From the NCBI GenBank assembly GCA_910578395.1, contig CAJTPZ010000016.1, forward strand, positions 1 through 37,333: DNA of 37,333 nucleotides. The letters run 5' to 3'. The translations under genes were made by a program, and so were the position numbers. This DNA comes from an uncultured Muribaculaceae bacterium. Lineage in GTDB: Bacteria; Bacteroidota; Bacteroidia; Bacteroidales; Muribaculaceae. Shown here piece by piece: positions 7,536 to 15,345 of the stretch. Each line of letters opens with the position of its first letter. Positions within the stretch are counted from its first letter, which is position 1. A model generated the notes under the pieces. It did no database searches, had not been told where the DNA came from, and saw only the letters and a list, made by a program, of their open reading frames with translations.

Positions 7536-8791
7536 CAGTTTTTAAGCAAAAGACAGGCATCACCGTAACTCAGAAACCTGTAGCTGGGATCGGCAAGAGC
7601 ATGATCATAGAGTCGGCGCCACTCACAGCCGTCACCGCCCGCCTGAGCGATAAACGCCGACACAAGCAGCAGCAATGTCGATTTAGGCTGATGGAAGTTG
7701 GTCACCATGCCGTCGACAATGTTATAACGATAGCCCGGAGCAATGATCAGACGAGTATCGGCAACCAATGTATCTCCTTCCATATTATTCAACACAGCCT
7801 CAAGAGCCTCATGCGGTGCAAGCTGTGGATGATCCTGATCATACGGCCACCACTGCGGCACCTCGCCATCCCAGCGTCCGGCTGCCATGAGCGAGCCTAT
7901 ATGATAAAGACTCTCAAGAGTGCGCACCGATGTGGTACCGACGGCTATCACCGGACGTCTGCCGGCTCCAGGCTTTGTCCATTCCGCCAGTTCCTCTACA
8001 AGTCGGCGCCCGACAGCAATAAACTCTGCATGCATCGGATGGTGGCCAATGTCGTCACTCTTAACTGGCTGAAATGTACCTGCTCCCACATGCAGTGTCA
8101 CTTCGCGGCGCTGCACACCGCGGCGGTCTATTTCCTCAAGAAGCCCTGAAGTGAAATGCAGTCCGGCCGTAGGAGCCGCCACTGACCCTTCTATACGCGA
8201 AAACACCGTCTGATAGTCACGGTTGTCCGATTCCTCGCTGCTTCGGTTCAGATATGGCGGAATAGGTATTTCTCCTGCGGCGCTGATAATATCGGAAAAC
8301 GTCAGCGACGCATTGTCCCATTCAAAAACGACAACAGTTGGCGAAGCCATAGTGTCGCGGCGCGCCGTAAGCACAACCGTCTCTCCGTTTATGACAAGGT
8401 GACGTGTCAGGTCAAGACCAGGCTTCCATTTTTTTGAATTTCCCACCAGACAGGTCCATGAACAGCTGTGTGTCGACTCAAAGTTCCGGGCATAATCGGC
8501 CGGAGTGACAGGTTCAAGGCAAAACACCTCGATGAGAGCACCTTCGTCGGTCTCACCCTTGCGAAAACGCAACCGGGCATTGATCACACGTGTGTTATTG
8601 TAGACAAGCACGCTATCTGCAGGCAACAGGTCTGGCAGCTCACAGAAAACCCGATCCGATATACCGGAACCGGCACACCAGTGCAACAGCCGGCACTTGT
8701 CACGGTCTTCAAGCGGATGAAGGGCAATTCGGTCATCTGTCAGAGGATAATCATAGTCCTCGATTCTTATATTTCTGACATCGTCGGTCAT
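7535..8791 (-). CDS. queA: S-adenosylmethionine:tRNA ribosyltransferase-isomerase QueA
   Basis: 418 residues. It transfers and isomerises ribose from S-adenosylmethionine to preQ1-modified tRNA, making epoxyqueuosine. Recognisable family stretches are DYPLTDDRIALHPLEDRD at the N-terminus, VAAPTAGLHFT in the middle, LHVGAGTFQPV and the C-terminal MVTNFHQPKSTLLLLVSAF. It is somewhat longer than the usual 340-350 residues, with an insertion around EVPQWWPYDQDHPQLAPHEA that is common in Bacteroidetes. The ATG at 8791 overlaps the stop of the AlkD-like gene by 4 bases. Confidence 0.96.
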   Translation of the reverse strand: MTDDVRNIRIEDYDYPLTDDRIALHPLEDRDKCRLLHWCAGSGISDRVFCELPDLLPADSVLVYNNTRVINARLRFRKGETDEGALIEVFCLEPVTPADYARNFESTHSCSWTCLVGNSKKWKPGLDLTRHLVINGETVVLTARRDTMASPTVVVFEWDNASLTFSDIISAAGEIPIPPYLNRSSEESDNRDYQTVFSRIEGSVAAPTAGLHFTSGLLEEIDRRGVQRREVTLHVGAGTFQPVKSDDIGHHPMHAEFIAVGRRLVEELAEWTKPGAGRRPVIAVGTTSVRTLESLYHIGSLMAAGRWDGEVPQWWPYDQDHPQLAPHEALEAVLNNMEGDTLVADTRLIIAPGYRYNIVDGMVTNFHQPKSTLLLLVSAFIAQAGGDGCEWRRLYDHALADPSYRFLSYGDACLLLKN

Positions 8792-9342
8792 ATCGGATTC
8801 TTGATAAAATCAATTTCATCGGCAAGCTGATGTGCAACCATGCGCGTCATGGCTTCGCCACGCACCTCTTCGTCACGTGCCATCCGCTCCCATCCATCAA
8901 GTCTGGCATCAGGACGACGAACCAGATTCAATGCCAGACGCAAGGACGTATAGCGGGCGGACACATCCCCCTCTGCAAGCAGTTCAACCATTTCCGAAGC
9001 ATAAGGCAGTCTACACAACAGCCTGTGACAAAGCACATCTGTCACCTCTGCCACAGGAGCATCTGCACACCATTGAAGCGCCTCCGCTTTCTCAATAGCA
9101 TCTTCAGGCATTATCATTGGTGCCAGCAGCATTGAGCAACGGGTTGTCTTATTATCCCAGAGTCGGCGCGCGAGCTCGGCATTTTTGCCTGTAGCATTGG
9201 CCACTTCAGTTATCTGAGGCTGTGTAAGACCGAAGATAATGCGGAACGGACTGCCCGCTTTGCGCAGCACGTCGGCGACAATGCCGTTGCGCATCGCAAA
9301 GAAATGGCGCTTGATCTGTTGCATGTCATTGAATCGCTCCAT
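8788..9342 (-). CDS. DNA alkylation repair (AlkD-like HEAT) protein
   Basis: 184 residues, all-helical in character. The opening MQQIKRHFFAMRNGIVADVLRKAG and the FGLTQPQI and NKTTRCSMLLAPM stretches match short AlkD-like proteins of Bacteroidetes, where HEAT-like repeats bind damaged DNA. I do not see enough to confirm the catalytic Asp/Trp set, so glycosylase activity is not established. It is the first gene of the run with queA and the TPM gene, overlapping queA by 4 bases. An internal ATG at residue 7 is an alternative start. Confidence 0.65.
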   Translation of the reverse strand: MERFNDMQQIKRHFFAMRNGIVADVLRKAGSPFRIIFGLTQPQITEVANATGKNAELARRLWDNKTTRCSMLLAPMIMPEDAIEKAEALQWCADAPVAEVTDVLCHRLLCRLPYASEMVELLAEGDVSARYTSLRLALNLVRRPDARLDGWERMARDEEVRGEAMTRMVAHQLADEIDFIKNPI

Positions 9343-9364
9343 GATTTAATGCCTTTTGTTATGC

Positions 9365-9410
9365 TAAAAATCTTGCCGGCAACTCTCGCGAAGAGATAAT
9401 TGCCGACAAG
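9365..9410 (-). terminator. rho-independent terminator of POT transporter
   Basis: On the minus strand CTTGTCGGCAA (9410-9400) pairs with TTGCCGGCAAG (9382-9372) through one G-U pair, followed by ATTTTTA. It lies 30 bases after the stop of the POT transporter and just upstream of the AlkD-like gene, separating the two units. Confidence 0.8.
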
Positions 9411-9439
9411 AATTATGTTTTGTGTCTCGGATCTATTGA

Positions 9440-11254
9440 TCAGATAGCGTCATCCTCAACCGTCTCGAGAGACTCGGCGGCAGGAGCGGGAGTGTCGCTG
9501 GTAGCTGCTTCAAGCTTCTTCATTATCGAGAAGATAAAGAGTGCCGACAGCAGACAGAGAGCGATAAGTATCGACCAGATAGTCCATACCGGTATCTTGC
9601 CCCAAAGAATCATCGGGATCGACACAAGATAGTTGCCGACAGCAGTAGCAGCAAACCATCCGCCCATCATAGCGCCTTTGAGTTTCGGAGGAGCCACTTT
9701 GGATACAAACGATATACCCATCGGTGAGAGCAGAAGCTCGGCGAATGTGAGGAGCAGATAAGTTGAGATAAGCCAGTTAGGCGACATCGAGCCGTTTGTG
9801 CCGACAAGCGTGAGCGAACCCATCACCATCACGCAATAAGCGATACCGGCCATCACCATACCGTAGCCTATCTTGCGGGGAGCGCTCGGCTCTTTACCCT
9901 TCTTGGCAAGCCAGCCGAAGAGCGCAAGAGAAAATGGAGTAAGAGCCACCACATAGAACGGATTGAACTGCTGATATGCGGCAGGATCGATATCGGTAAT
10001 CTCCGAAGGAATAACATTAATTACGAGATAGGCGACAACACCGGCACACACGGCAAGAACCACACCGCTGATCGTGCGGGCCTTGGCAGTCGTGCTCTGA
10101 AACACACTGAACAGAGCGTATACTCCGATCCAGATCGCCGTCAAGGCTCCGATATTAAATCCTATGCGGGTCCAGCTTGACGAGAAGTTTGCCGTACAGC
10201 TTTTTGCAAACTCAGTAAGGGTCTGACCATTCTGATGGAATACCATCCAGAAGAATATAACCACTGCAAAGACAAGCAGAAGAGCCACCACACGGGCTTT
10301 TGTCTGCTCGGGGGTCAGTTCGGGCTGCTTGTCAGCTACTGCCGCCGTTGTCTTGGCAGCTTTGGTATCCTGCTTCTTGTCCTTGATGATATGGGCATAT
10401 GTGCGGCGTCCAAGGAAATAGATAAGGAAGCTGATGATAAGCGATCCGCATGCGAGAGCGAATGCATAGCTGCAGCCCGTAGAGAATGCTGTGATATAGT
10501 CAGTGGCAAACTGTGTGAGCGATGCCCCGGCCTGGCCGCACGCAGCGGCGAAATCCGAGAGGTAACCCGACAGGAACGCAGCCACATCTCCACCTTGTGC
10601 CATGCCTTTCTCGACTGCGAAATCAGTCATAGCTTTAAGCTGGTCGGTACCCGCTGCCGGCATGTTGGCAAAATTATTTGTATCAAGACACCAGTTGCTC
10701 ACTGTTGCAGCCATCGGGTCAGACGTAAGGAAACCTCCACTCTTGAGAGCCATGTTCTTAAGAGCGATAGCAGCTCCGGGAGCATACATCGAGCCGAGAT
10801 TGATAGCCATGTAGAACAACGAGAATGCCGTGTCGCGCTTGGATGCATAGCGTTGCTCGTTGTAAAGGTCACCTACCATCACCTGCAGATTGCCTTTGAA
10901 CAATCCTGTTCCCACAGAGATAAGAAGCAGGGCGGCAAAAAGCACCATCATCGACACATTGGAGCGGACAGGAGTGGGAGCCGACATGAGAGCGTAGCCG
11001 ATAAACATAACGGCGATACCACTCACCACGCATTTCGAGAAGCTCCATTTATCTGCAAGCCAGCCACCGATAAGCGGCATAAAATATACCAACGCGAGGA
11101 AAATCGAGAAAATCTGACCGGTCCAGGTAGCGTCAAATCCAAACTTTGCCTGGAGGTAGAACAGGAAAATTGCGAGCATCGTGTAGTAGCCGAAGCGTTC
11201 GCCAGTATTGGCAAGCGCAAGCACATAGAGACCCGACGGTTGATTCTTGAACAT
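9440..11254 (-). CDS. POT family peptide transporter
   Basis: 604 residues with many membrane helices; a proton-coupled oligopeptide symporter. NTGERFGYYTMLAIFLFY is the N-terminal POT signature, with the ExxERFxYY-type motif slightly changed (GERFGYY). The sequence is longer than the usual 450-500 because of a helical insertion at about 180-300. The C-terminal 25 residues are acidic and cytoplasmic. ATG start at 11254, 33 bases after the sufE stop, so it may be read with the quinone-independent upstream genes or from its own promoter, for which I see no clear box. A good terminator follows. Confidence 0.93.
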   Translation of the reverse strand: MFKNQPSGLYVLALANTGERFGYYTMLAIFLFYLQAKFGFDATWTGQIFSIFLALVYFMPLIGGWLADKWSFSKCVVSGIAVMFIGYALMSAPTPVRSNVSMMVLFAALLLISVGTGLFKGNLQVMVGDLYNEQRYASKRDTAFSLFYMAINLGSMYAPGAAIALKNMALKSGGFLTSDPMAATVSNWCLDTNNFANMPAAGTDQLKAMTDFAVEKGMAQGGDVAAFLSGYLSDFAAACGQAGASLTQFATDYITAFSTGCSYAFALACGSLIISFLIYFLGRRTYAHIIKDKKQDTKAAKTTAAVADKQPELTPEQTKARVVALLLVFAVVIFFWMVFHQNGQTLTEFAKSCTANFSSSWTRIGFNIGALTAIWIGVYALFSVFQSTTAKARTISGVVLAVCAGVVAYLVINVIPSEITDIDPAAYQQFNPFYVVALTPFSLALFGWLAKKGKEPSAPRKIGYGMVMAGIAYCVMVMGSLTLVGTNGSMSPNWLISTYLLLTFAELLLSPMGISFVSKVAPPKLKGAMMGGWFAATAVGNYLVSIPMILWGKIPVWTIWSILIALCLLSALFIFSIMKKLEAATSDTPAPAAESLETVEDDAI

Positions 11255-11287
11255 CTGTTGTAGTGTGAAATTTATTTATGGTATTAT

Positions 11288-11728
11288 TTATTGCTTGTTT
11301 TTGGAAGTCTGAAGCTCCTTGAATGCGAGAGCATATAGCCGCATTTGTTTCAGCAACGCCAGCAAACCGTTGCTGCGTGTAGGCGACAGATGCTCCTGAA
11401 GCCCTATATCATTTACAAAATGCAGATCACTTTCAAGTATTTCATCAGGGGTATGATCCGAAAGCACTTTCACAAGCATCGATATTATCCCCTTCACAAT
11501 GATAGCGTCAGAGTCAGCCGTATATATGACTTTACCCTCATCGCTTAGCTCGGCATTGAGCCATGCACGGCTCTGACAACCCTCGATCAGATGCTCGGGA
11601 GTACGGTACTTCTCATCAATAGGAGGTAGTGAGTTCCCCATGTCGATGATCATCGCATATCGGTCCATCCAGTCTTCTATATCGACAAACTCATCGACAA
11701 GTTCCTGTTGTGCCTGGTCTATTGTCAT
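11288..11728 (-). CDS. sufE: SufE family sulfur acceptor
   Basis: 146 residues, a near-standard length. SufE accepts persulfide sulfur from the cysteine desulfurase SufS and stimulates Fe-S cluster assembly. The active Cys51 lies in the signature HLIEGCQSRAW. No other suf gene is nearby, which is common for stand-alone sufE in Bacteroidetes. It begins 24 bases after the stop of the M28 gene on the same strand. Confidence 0.93.
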   Translation of the reverse strand: MTIDQAQQELVDEFVDIEDWMDRYAMIIDMGNSLPPIDEKYRTPEHLIEGCQSRAWLNAELSDEGKVIYTADSDAIIVKGIISMLVKVLSDHTPDEILESDLHFVNDIGLQEHLSPTRSNGLLALLKQMRLYALAFKELQTSKNKQ

Positions 11729-11752
11729 TTTTATTCAGTTGTTAGTTCTGTT

Positions 11753-12784
11753 TTAATCCTGCGACAACACTCGTGCCACTGTTTCGCCCACAGCCTTTAG
11801 CGTTTCCCTGTCTATTGCACCGATACCGTCGGCATGAGTATGCCACGTAGGATTGAATGTACCGGTTTCCGAATTGGCGCACTCAATGATATTGACAGCA
11901 GGAATTCCCGCCTTGAGAAGATAGACATGATCGTCTGTAACAGGCGATCCGGCGTCATTGACAAAACGGTTGCCATGTCCGGCCTGCGCAGCGGCGCTCC
12001 ACACCTTGTCTACTATTTTCGGAGCAAGACGACCGGAGAAATATTCACGATGGAATTTAGCATCATACCCGCCCACCATGTCAAGCAATATGGCATAGTC
12101 CGGCTTATATACACGACCGTTAAACTCCGGAAGATTTTTGAGCCAGTATTGGGTGCCGAGACACCATGTGTCCTCGCTATCCTCACTCCACACCGACGCA
12201 TGCTCCGGTGTACCGTAATCCTCGGCATCTACAAACAGTATATCCACACCCTTGTCAAGGCCTGAATCCGACAGACCGCGTGCAAGTTCAAGCAACACAG
12301 CCACTCCACTACCTCCGTCATTGGCACCCGGGATCGGCTTGTCGCGTTTTGCGGCATCGCTTTCGCGGTCAGCCCAAGGCCGACTGTCCCAATGAGCAAG
12401 CAGCAATACACGTTTTTCAGCATCAGGATTCCAACGACCCATTATATTGGCGATCGGAAGCCTGTCGCCATTCCAGGCTGTCACTTCCCCTCGTTGCACA
12501 AGCACAGTATCGGCTCCGCGGGAAGCAAGCTCCGCAGCAAGCCAGTCGCCGCAACGGTCGTGCGACGGCGTGCCGGGCACACGATATCCGAAGTCAAGCT
12601 GCCGTTCTATCAGACGGTATGCACTGTCAGCATCGAAAGGAAGCGTTTTTACAGTAGGCTGTGCCGTCTCGGCAGCCGGCGGGACAACCACGACAACATT
12701 GCCAGACCTGCTTCCGCATCCGCAGAACGCGCATGCAATGATAGCCATAATGGCTATAGATTTTATTTTCACGATAAGATTCAT
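11753..12784 (-). CDS. M28-family glutaminyl-peptide cyclotransferase, lipoprotein
   Basis: 343 residues. A signal peptide ends in a lipobox AFCGC (Cys23), followed by a linker and an M28 zinc-peptidase fold. LLLAHWDSRPWADRE (His131) and GANDGGSGVAVLLELAR (Asp156), DAEDYG (Glu188) and WHTHAD near the C-terminus are the metal-site motifs. The HWDSRPWA form is that of bacterial type II glutaminyl cyclases such as the Porphyromonas enzyme, rather than true aminopeptidases. The expected job is to turn N-terminal Gln of exported proteins into pyroglutamate in the periplasm. An aminopeptidase is the alternative. It lies upstream of sufE. Confidence 0.8.
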   Translation of the reverse strand: MNLIVKIKSIAIMAIIACAFCGCGSRSGNVVVVVPPAAETAQPTVKTLPFDADSAYRLIERQLDFGYRVPGTPSHDRCGDWLAAELASRGADTVLVQRGEVTAWNGDRLPIANIMGRWNPDAEKRVLLLAHWDSRPWADRESDAAKRDKPIPGANDGGSGVAVLLELARGLSDSGLDKGVDILFVDAEDYGTPEHASVWSEDSEDTWCLGTQYWLKNLPEFNGRVYKPDYAILLDMVGGYDAKFHREYFSGRLAPKIVDKVWSAAAQAGHGNRFVNDAGSPVTDDHVYLLKAGIPAVNIIECANSETGTFNPTWHTHADGIGAIDRETLKAVGETVARVLSQD

Positions 12785-12857
12785 GACGGTGCTAAATTAC
12801 AAAAAAATCCCGTCTGCTCAAACAATCGACCCCGCAAAGTAGGGCTACGCCGAAATT

Positions 12858-13172
12858 CATTGTATTATGGCTGAATGCTGCTTCAAAATAAACTCCGGGC
12901 GTACTGTCGCACACCTCTACGTCGGTTTGGACAGGCCTTTAATTTTGGCATGACATTGATTTGCAGTGTACGTGCAACAGCGCCAGGAATAGATAGCGGT
13001 GGATGCGCACACACGTGAGCAGCAGCATAGCGTAACATATGTAACACCGCGCTCGTTTTACTCGCACGGTGTAAATACGTGTAGCAATATAGAGCTGCGG
13101 AGCTGCGAGACAAAACCACTTACACGTGCGAGTGACACCCGTTTCACGATAACGGCACAGCCCGTCATACAA
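12858..13172. repeat. dispersed repeat, long copy
   Basis: This 315-base element shares both ends with the shorter copy at 15197-15332. One end (13145-13172, minus TTGTATGACGGGCTGTGCCG and on through TTATCGTG) and the other (about 12886-12915 plus the outer CATTG at 12858) match closely; the middle is about 200 bases longer here and unrelated. Open frames across it look spurious. With this element the 12785-13346 gap is accounted for; between 12785 and 12857 I see nothing more. Confidence 0.65.
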
Positions 13173-13346
13173 CTCAAATGATTCATTATTATTGTTGCCA
13201 TGTTCTCTTTGTTCCCACCAGCACCATTGAGAGTTCTTATCACATGCACATACACATTTACCATTTCATAGTGGCCTGATAAATTAAACGCAGCTCTTGA
13301 CAAAGGAACAGTAGTATAAGCATCTGGATAGATCGGTGGGGTGGAG
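13173..13346 (-). pseudogene. metalloprotease-like remnant 1
   Basis: Directly after the stop of the frameshifted lipoprotein a coding-like piece reads SRAAFNLSGHYEMVNVYVHV, then IRTLNGAGGNKENMATIIMN and HLS, and is cut at the edge of the long repeat. The NVYVHVI...IMNHLS pattern resembles the N-terminal part of M43-like secreted zinc metalloprotease lipoproteins of Bacteroidales. There is no start codon of its own and no HExxH site, so this can only be a fragment. Its similarity to remnants 2 and 3 is mostly at codon positions 1 and 2. Confidence 0.55.
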
Positions 13347-13797
13347 TCAATTAATATATTCGTCGCCAGATCTTGAATCAGGCACAAATGAAATATTATA
13401 TGTAAAATGGAGAACAAAATCATCATCCCCTTCCTCTTTTCTTATAGAGTGATGCCCTACTGTAATAGACACTGTGGAGCCTGTCATACTCGATATCTCG
13501 GTTCCATCAAGAGTAACAGTAGATGATGTTTCAGCTTTAAGAACTGTTATCCTCTCAGTCAGTTTTTCACCCCACATTGGAATCAATGTGTCATTGACAA
13601 GCTTGTCCGATTCTTTTGCAATTTCCAGCAGATAACCGGTGGAATCGCTATTAATAGGTGAGTTTGCCTACGAGTGTATACGTTGGGAACCATTGAGGCT
13701 CATCTGTGCAGTCAATGATGTCCTCTGAATCGCTGCATGAGGCGAAGCCGATCAGCATAGAAGTGAACAGCGCGTTCAGAAACAGAAGTTTTTTCAT
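13347..13797 (-). pseudogene. small lipoprotein C, single-base frameshift
   Basis: From ATG 13797 the frame reads MKKLLFLNALFTSMLIGFAS with lipobox Cys21 and runs 48 residues to a TAA at 13651. The next frame continues without a gap as NSDSTGYLLEIAKESDKLVN and on to the stop at 13347. Removing one T in TATTAATAG (13651-13655) restores about 150 residues that align with lipoproteins A and B (for example VGKLTY-NSDSTG against TGELFKTDGV). It is either a broken member of the family or a sequencing error. The function is unknown; a cell-surface or periplasmic lipoprotein. Confidence 0.75.
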
Positions 13798-13815
13798 AAT
13801 ATTGATTGCTGGTGT

Positions 13816-14051
13816 TTATAATCTGTACTTGATTCTGTCCGACCGCAAACTCCCTTTACTGCCGGACGGACTCAAGCCAATCCCAAAATATTCATTAGAA
13901 ACAATATCTCCGGCAACACCTGAGAAAGAAGCAGGGATTACCAGATGAGTCAAGAACCACATGAACAAAAACGTTAATTATTTCATACCTTCCATACTTT
14001 TGAAATGCGGCACAAGACTTAGGGTAAACCATGACGGCGGAGGAGTTCAAA
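13816..14051 (-). pseudogene. metalloprotease-like remnant 2
   Basis: The minus strand reads MVYPKSCAAFQKYGRYEIIN then VFVHVVLDSSGNP; if one C of CCC at 13934-13936 is removed it continues ASFSGVAGDIVSNEYFGIGL, SPSGSKGSLRSDRIKYRL and a TAA at 13816-13818. The first part matches remnants 1 and 3 and the second part matches the piece before lipoprotein A. VHVV and GVAGDIxSN segments occur in M43-like zinc metalloproteases, but the zinc site is absent. It ends 18 bases before lipoprotein C. Confidence 0.55.
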
Positions 14052-14426
14052 CTATGGGGTTATAAACCTGCTCCTGTCATTAGCTTCTATAGAGGCAATA
14101 CTTTTAACCCAGATTGAATCTTGGAAAGAATCAGTTATTTCCATACTCACATAACCGACATATTTTTCTATATCGATAGAATTATCCTGTAAGGATCCAA
14201 TTGAAATAGGGAAGACAGAATCCTTTAGTTCTTTTAAAAGGTGCTCATTTTCACTATCCGTTGCTCTAAAGAAATAGACTCCGTCTGTCTTGAACAACTC
14301 TCCTGTTACATCACTATAAAAGACAGGGATACCTACATTGCTATAAACCTCATCATCATCGGAGCATGCAGCGAAGCCGATCAGCATGGAGGTGAACAGT
14401 GCGGTCAGAAACAATACTTTTTTCAT
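14052..14426 (-). CDS. small lipoprotein B of tandem family
   Basis: 124 residues, signal peptide MKKVLFLTALFTSMLIGFAA with lipobox Cys21. The frame stays open upstream to a TTG at 14591, but those residues are metalloprotease-like remnant 3 fused in frame, so the ATG at 14426 that begins the signal peptide is the real start. After the lipobox comes an acidic linker and a roughly 90-residue beta-rich domain with no motif I recognise. It is one of three paralogues in this array. Confidence 0.75.
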   Translation of the reverse strand: MKKVLFLTALFTSMLIGFAACSDDDEVYSNVGIPVFYSDVTGELFKTDGVYFFRATDSENEHLLKELKDSVFPISIGSLQDNSIDIEKYVGYVSMEITDSFQDSIWVKSIASIEANDRSRFITP

Positions 14427-14617
14427 AGAATAGTTATTCAACGTGTTTATTACTTTTTCTTCGATATAGTCTTTATCGATAGTACCTGGTCGTGAACCAG
14501 ATTTATCAAGCACAATATGGACAAAAACATTAATTACTTCATATCTACCGCTTAAGTCAAATGCTGCACAAGAAATCGGTTCGAAAACCAAGTAGGAGGA
14601 CTATCAAACTCTGGCGT
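14427..14617 (-). pseudogene. metalloprotease-like remnant 3
   Basis: Reads ISCAAFDLSGRYEVINVFVH then IVLDKSGSRPGTIDKDYIEE and KVINTLNNYS, and continues in frame into lipoprotein B. Stops (TGA, TAG) precede it near 14597-14602, so it has no proper start. The order of VHIV, an exposed loop and an I...LN helix is what one sees at the N-terminal edge of M43-like metalloprotease domains. Compared with remnants 1 and 2, differences cluster at third codon positions, the mark of past coding selection. Confidence 0.55.
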
Positions 14618-15004
14618 TTAATCAATAGAACGAGAGTCATCCTCGGAGATTATTGAACTAACATACAATGTGTTGCTATTTGAAAACGTTGTTGCGACTT
14701 TTAGCCAAACATCTCCAATGTTGGATTTAAGAATATCATGCAGGATTTTTTCAGATGGAAAAATCGCATATGTTTTGTCTCCTAATTTTTTAAGCATCTC
14801 CGGATCTTTACTCTCTTTTGCAGAGAAATAGAAAATACTTTCCGCTGCATCATATGATAACGTGCCGAATACATCTGTATAATATACAGGTTCACCTACA
14901 AGTCCTTCCGTCCATTCTTCCTCAAACGATTCGTTGTCGGAGCATGAGGCGAAGCCGATAAGCAGAGAGGTGAAAAGTGCGGTCAGAAACAATACTTTTT
15001 TCAT
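14618..15004 (-). CDS. small lipoprotein A of tandem family
   Basis: 128 residues: signal peptide MKKVLFLTALFTSLLIGFAS, lipobox Cys21, acidic linker (SFEEEWTEG), then a domain starting PVYYTDVFGTLSYDAAESIF. It parallels lipoprotein B (PVFYSDVTGELFKTDGVYFF) closely. The first 25 codons are nearly identical among A, B and C, while the rest has diverged strongly, as expected of a tandem family under diversification or relaxed selection. No known function. Confidence 0.78.
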   Translation of the reverse strand: MKKVLFLTALFTSLLIGFASCSDNESFEEEWTEGLVGEPVYYTDVFGTLSYDAAESIFYFSAKESKDPEMLKKLGDKTYAIFPSEKILHDILKSNIGDVWLKVATTFSNSNTLYVSSIISEDDSRSID

Positions 15005-15024
15005 AGAAATGCGTGTTTTCTGGT

Positions 15025-15113
15025 TTATAAACTGAATGTGATTTTGTCCGACCGTAAACTCCCTCTACTGCCGGACGGACTCAAGCCAATCCCAAAATAT
15101 TCATAAGAAAATG
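15025..15113 (-). pseudogene. C-terminal remnant preceding lipoprotein A
   Basis: The minus strand reads NTFSYEYFGIGLSPSGSRGS then LRSDKITFSL and a TAA, 20 bases before the ATG of lipoprotein A. It matches the end of remnant 2 (YFGIGLSPSGSKGSLRSDRI) with mainly K/R and silent changes and the same stop position. Upstream it is closed by a TAA, so only about 29 codons remain. It shows that the remnant-plus-lipoprotein unit was duplicated as a block. Confidence 0.6.
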
Positions 15114-15196
15114 TGTTTTAGCAATTTCCGCATAATATACTACTTAATTTCACAAAAGCAAAATTATTTTAAATAAATCCTATAAAATATTTAACC

Positions 15197-15332
15197 CATT
15201 GTAGCAAAATGATGCGTCAAAATAAAATCCGGGCGCACTGTCGCACGCCCACAAAACCCGGTATGCCGGATGTTCTCCGTGCGCATACGACGCGGGCCGC
15301 GCCACACGATAGCGGCACAGCCCGTCGTACAA
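15197..15332. repeat. dispersed repeat, short copy
   Basis: A 136-base copy of the element at 12858-13172, in the same orientation. Minus TTGTACGACGGGCTGTGCCG (15332-15313) and on to TATCGTG, and the other end around GTGCGACAGTGCGCCCGGA, match the long copy; the central part differs. It starts 13 bases after the stop of the MFS gene. An inner GC-rich stem (GACGGGC with GCCCGCGTC) could help end MFS transcription. The two copies bracket the lipoprotein/remnant array. Confidence 0.65.
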
Positions 15333-15345
15333 TTTTACCGGGAAA

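Noticed and set aside
10235..11263. 342-residue plus-strand frame opposite the POT transporter
   Set aside because: Rich in His, Cys and Arg with no domain; it mirrors the transporter's codon pattern.
13058..13426. 122-residue minus-strand open frame
   Set aside because: It mixes an out-of-frame reading of lipoprotein C, remnant 1 and the long repeat; no single protein is supported.
14427..14591. N-terminal extension of lipoprotein B to a TTG start
   Set aside because: The extension is metalloprotease-like remnant 3 joined in frame; the signal peptide and lipobox begin at ATG 14426.
14040..14617. Programmed frameshift joining each lipoprotein to the downstream CAAF piece
   Set aside because: The shift needed differs between copies (+1 after B, -1 after A), and no common slippery site is seen; degeneration explains it better.
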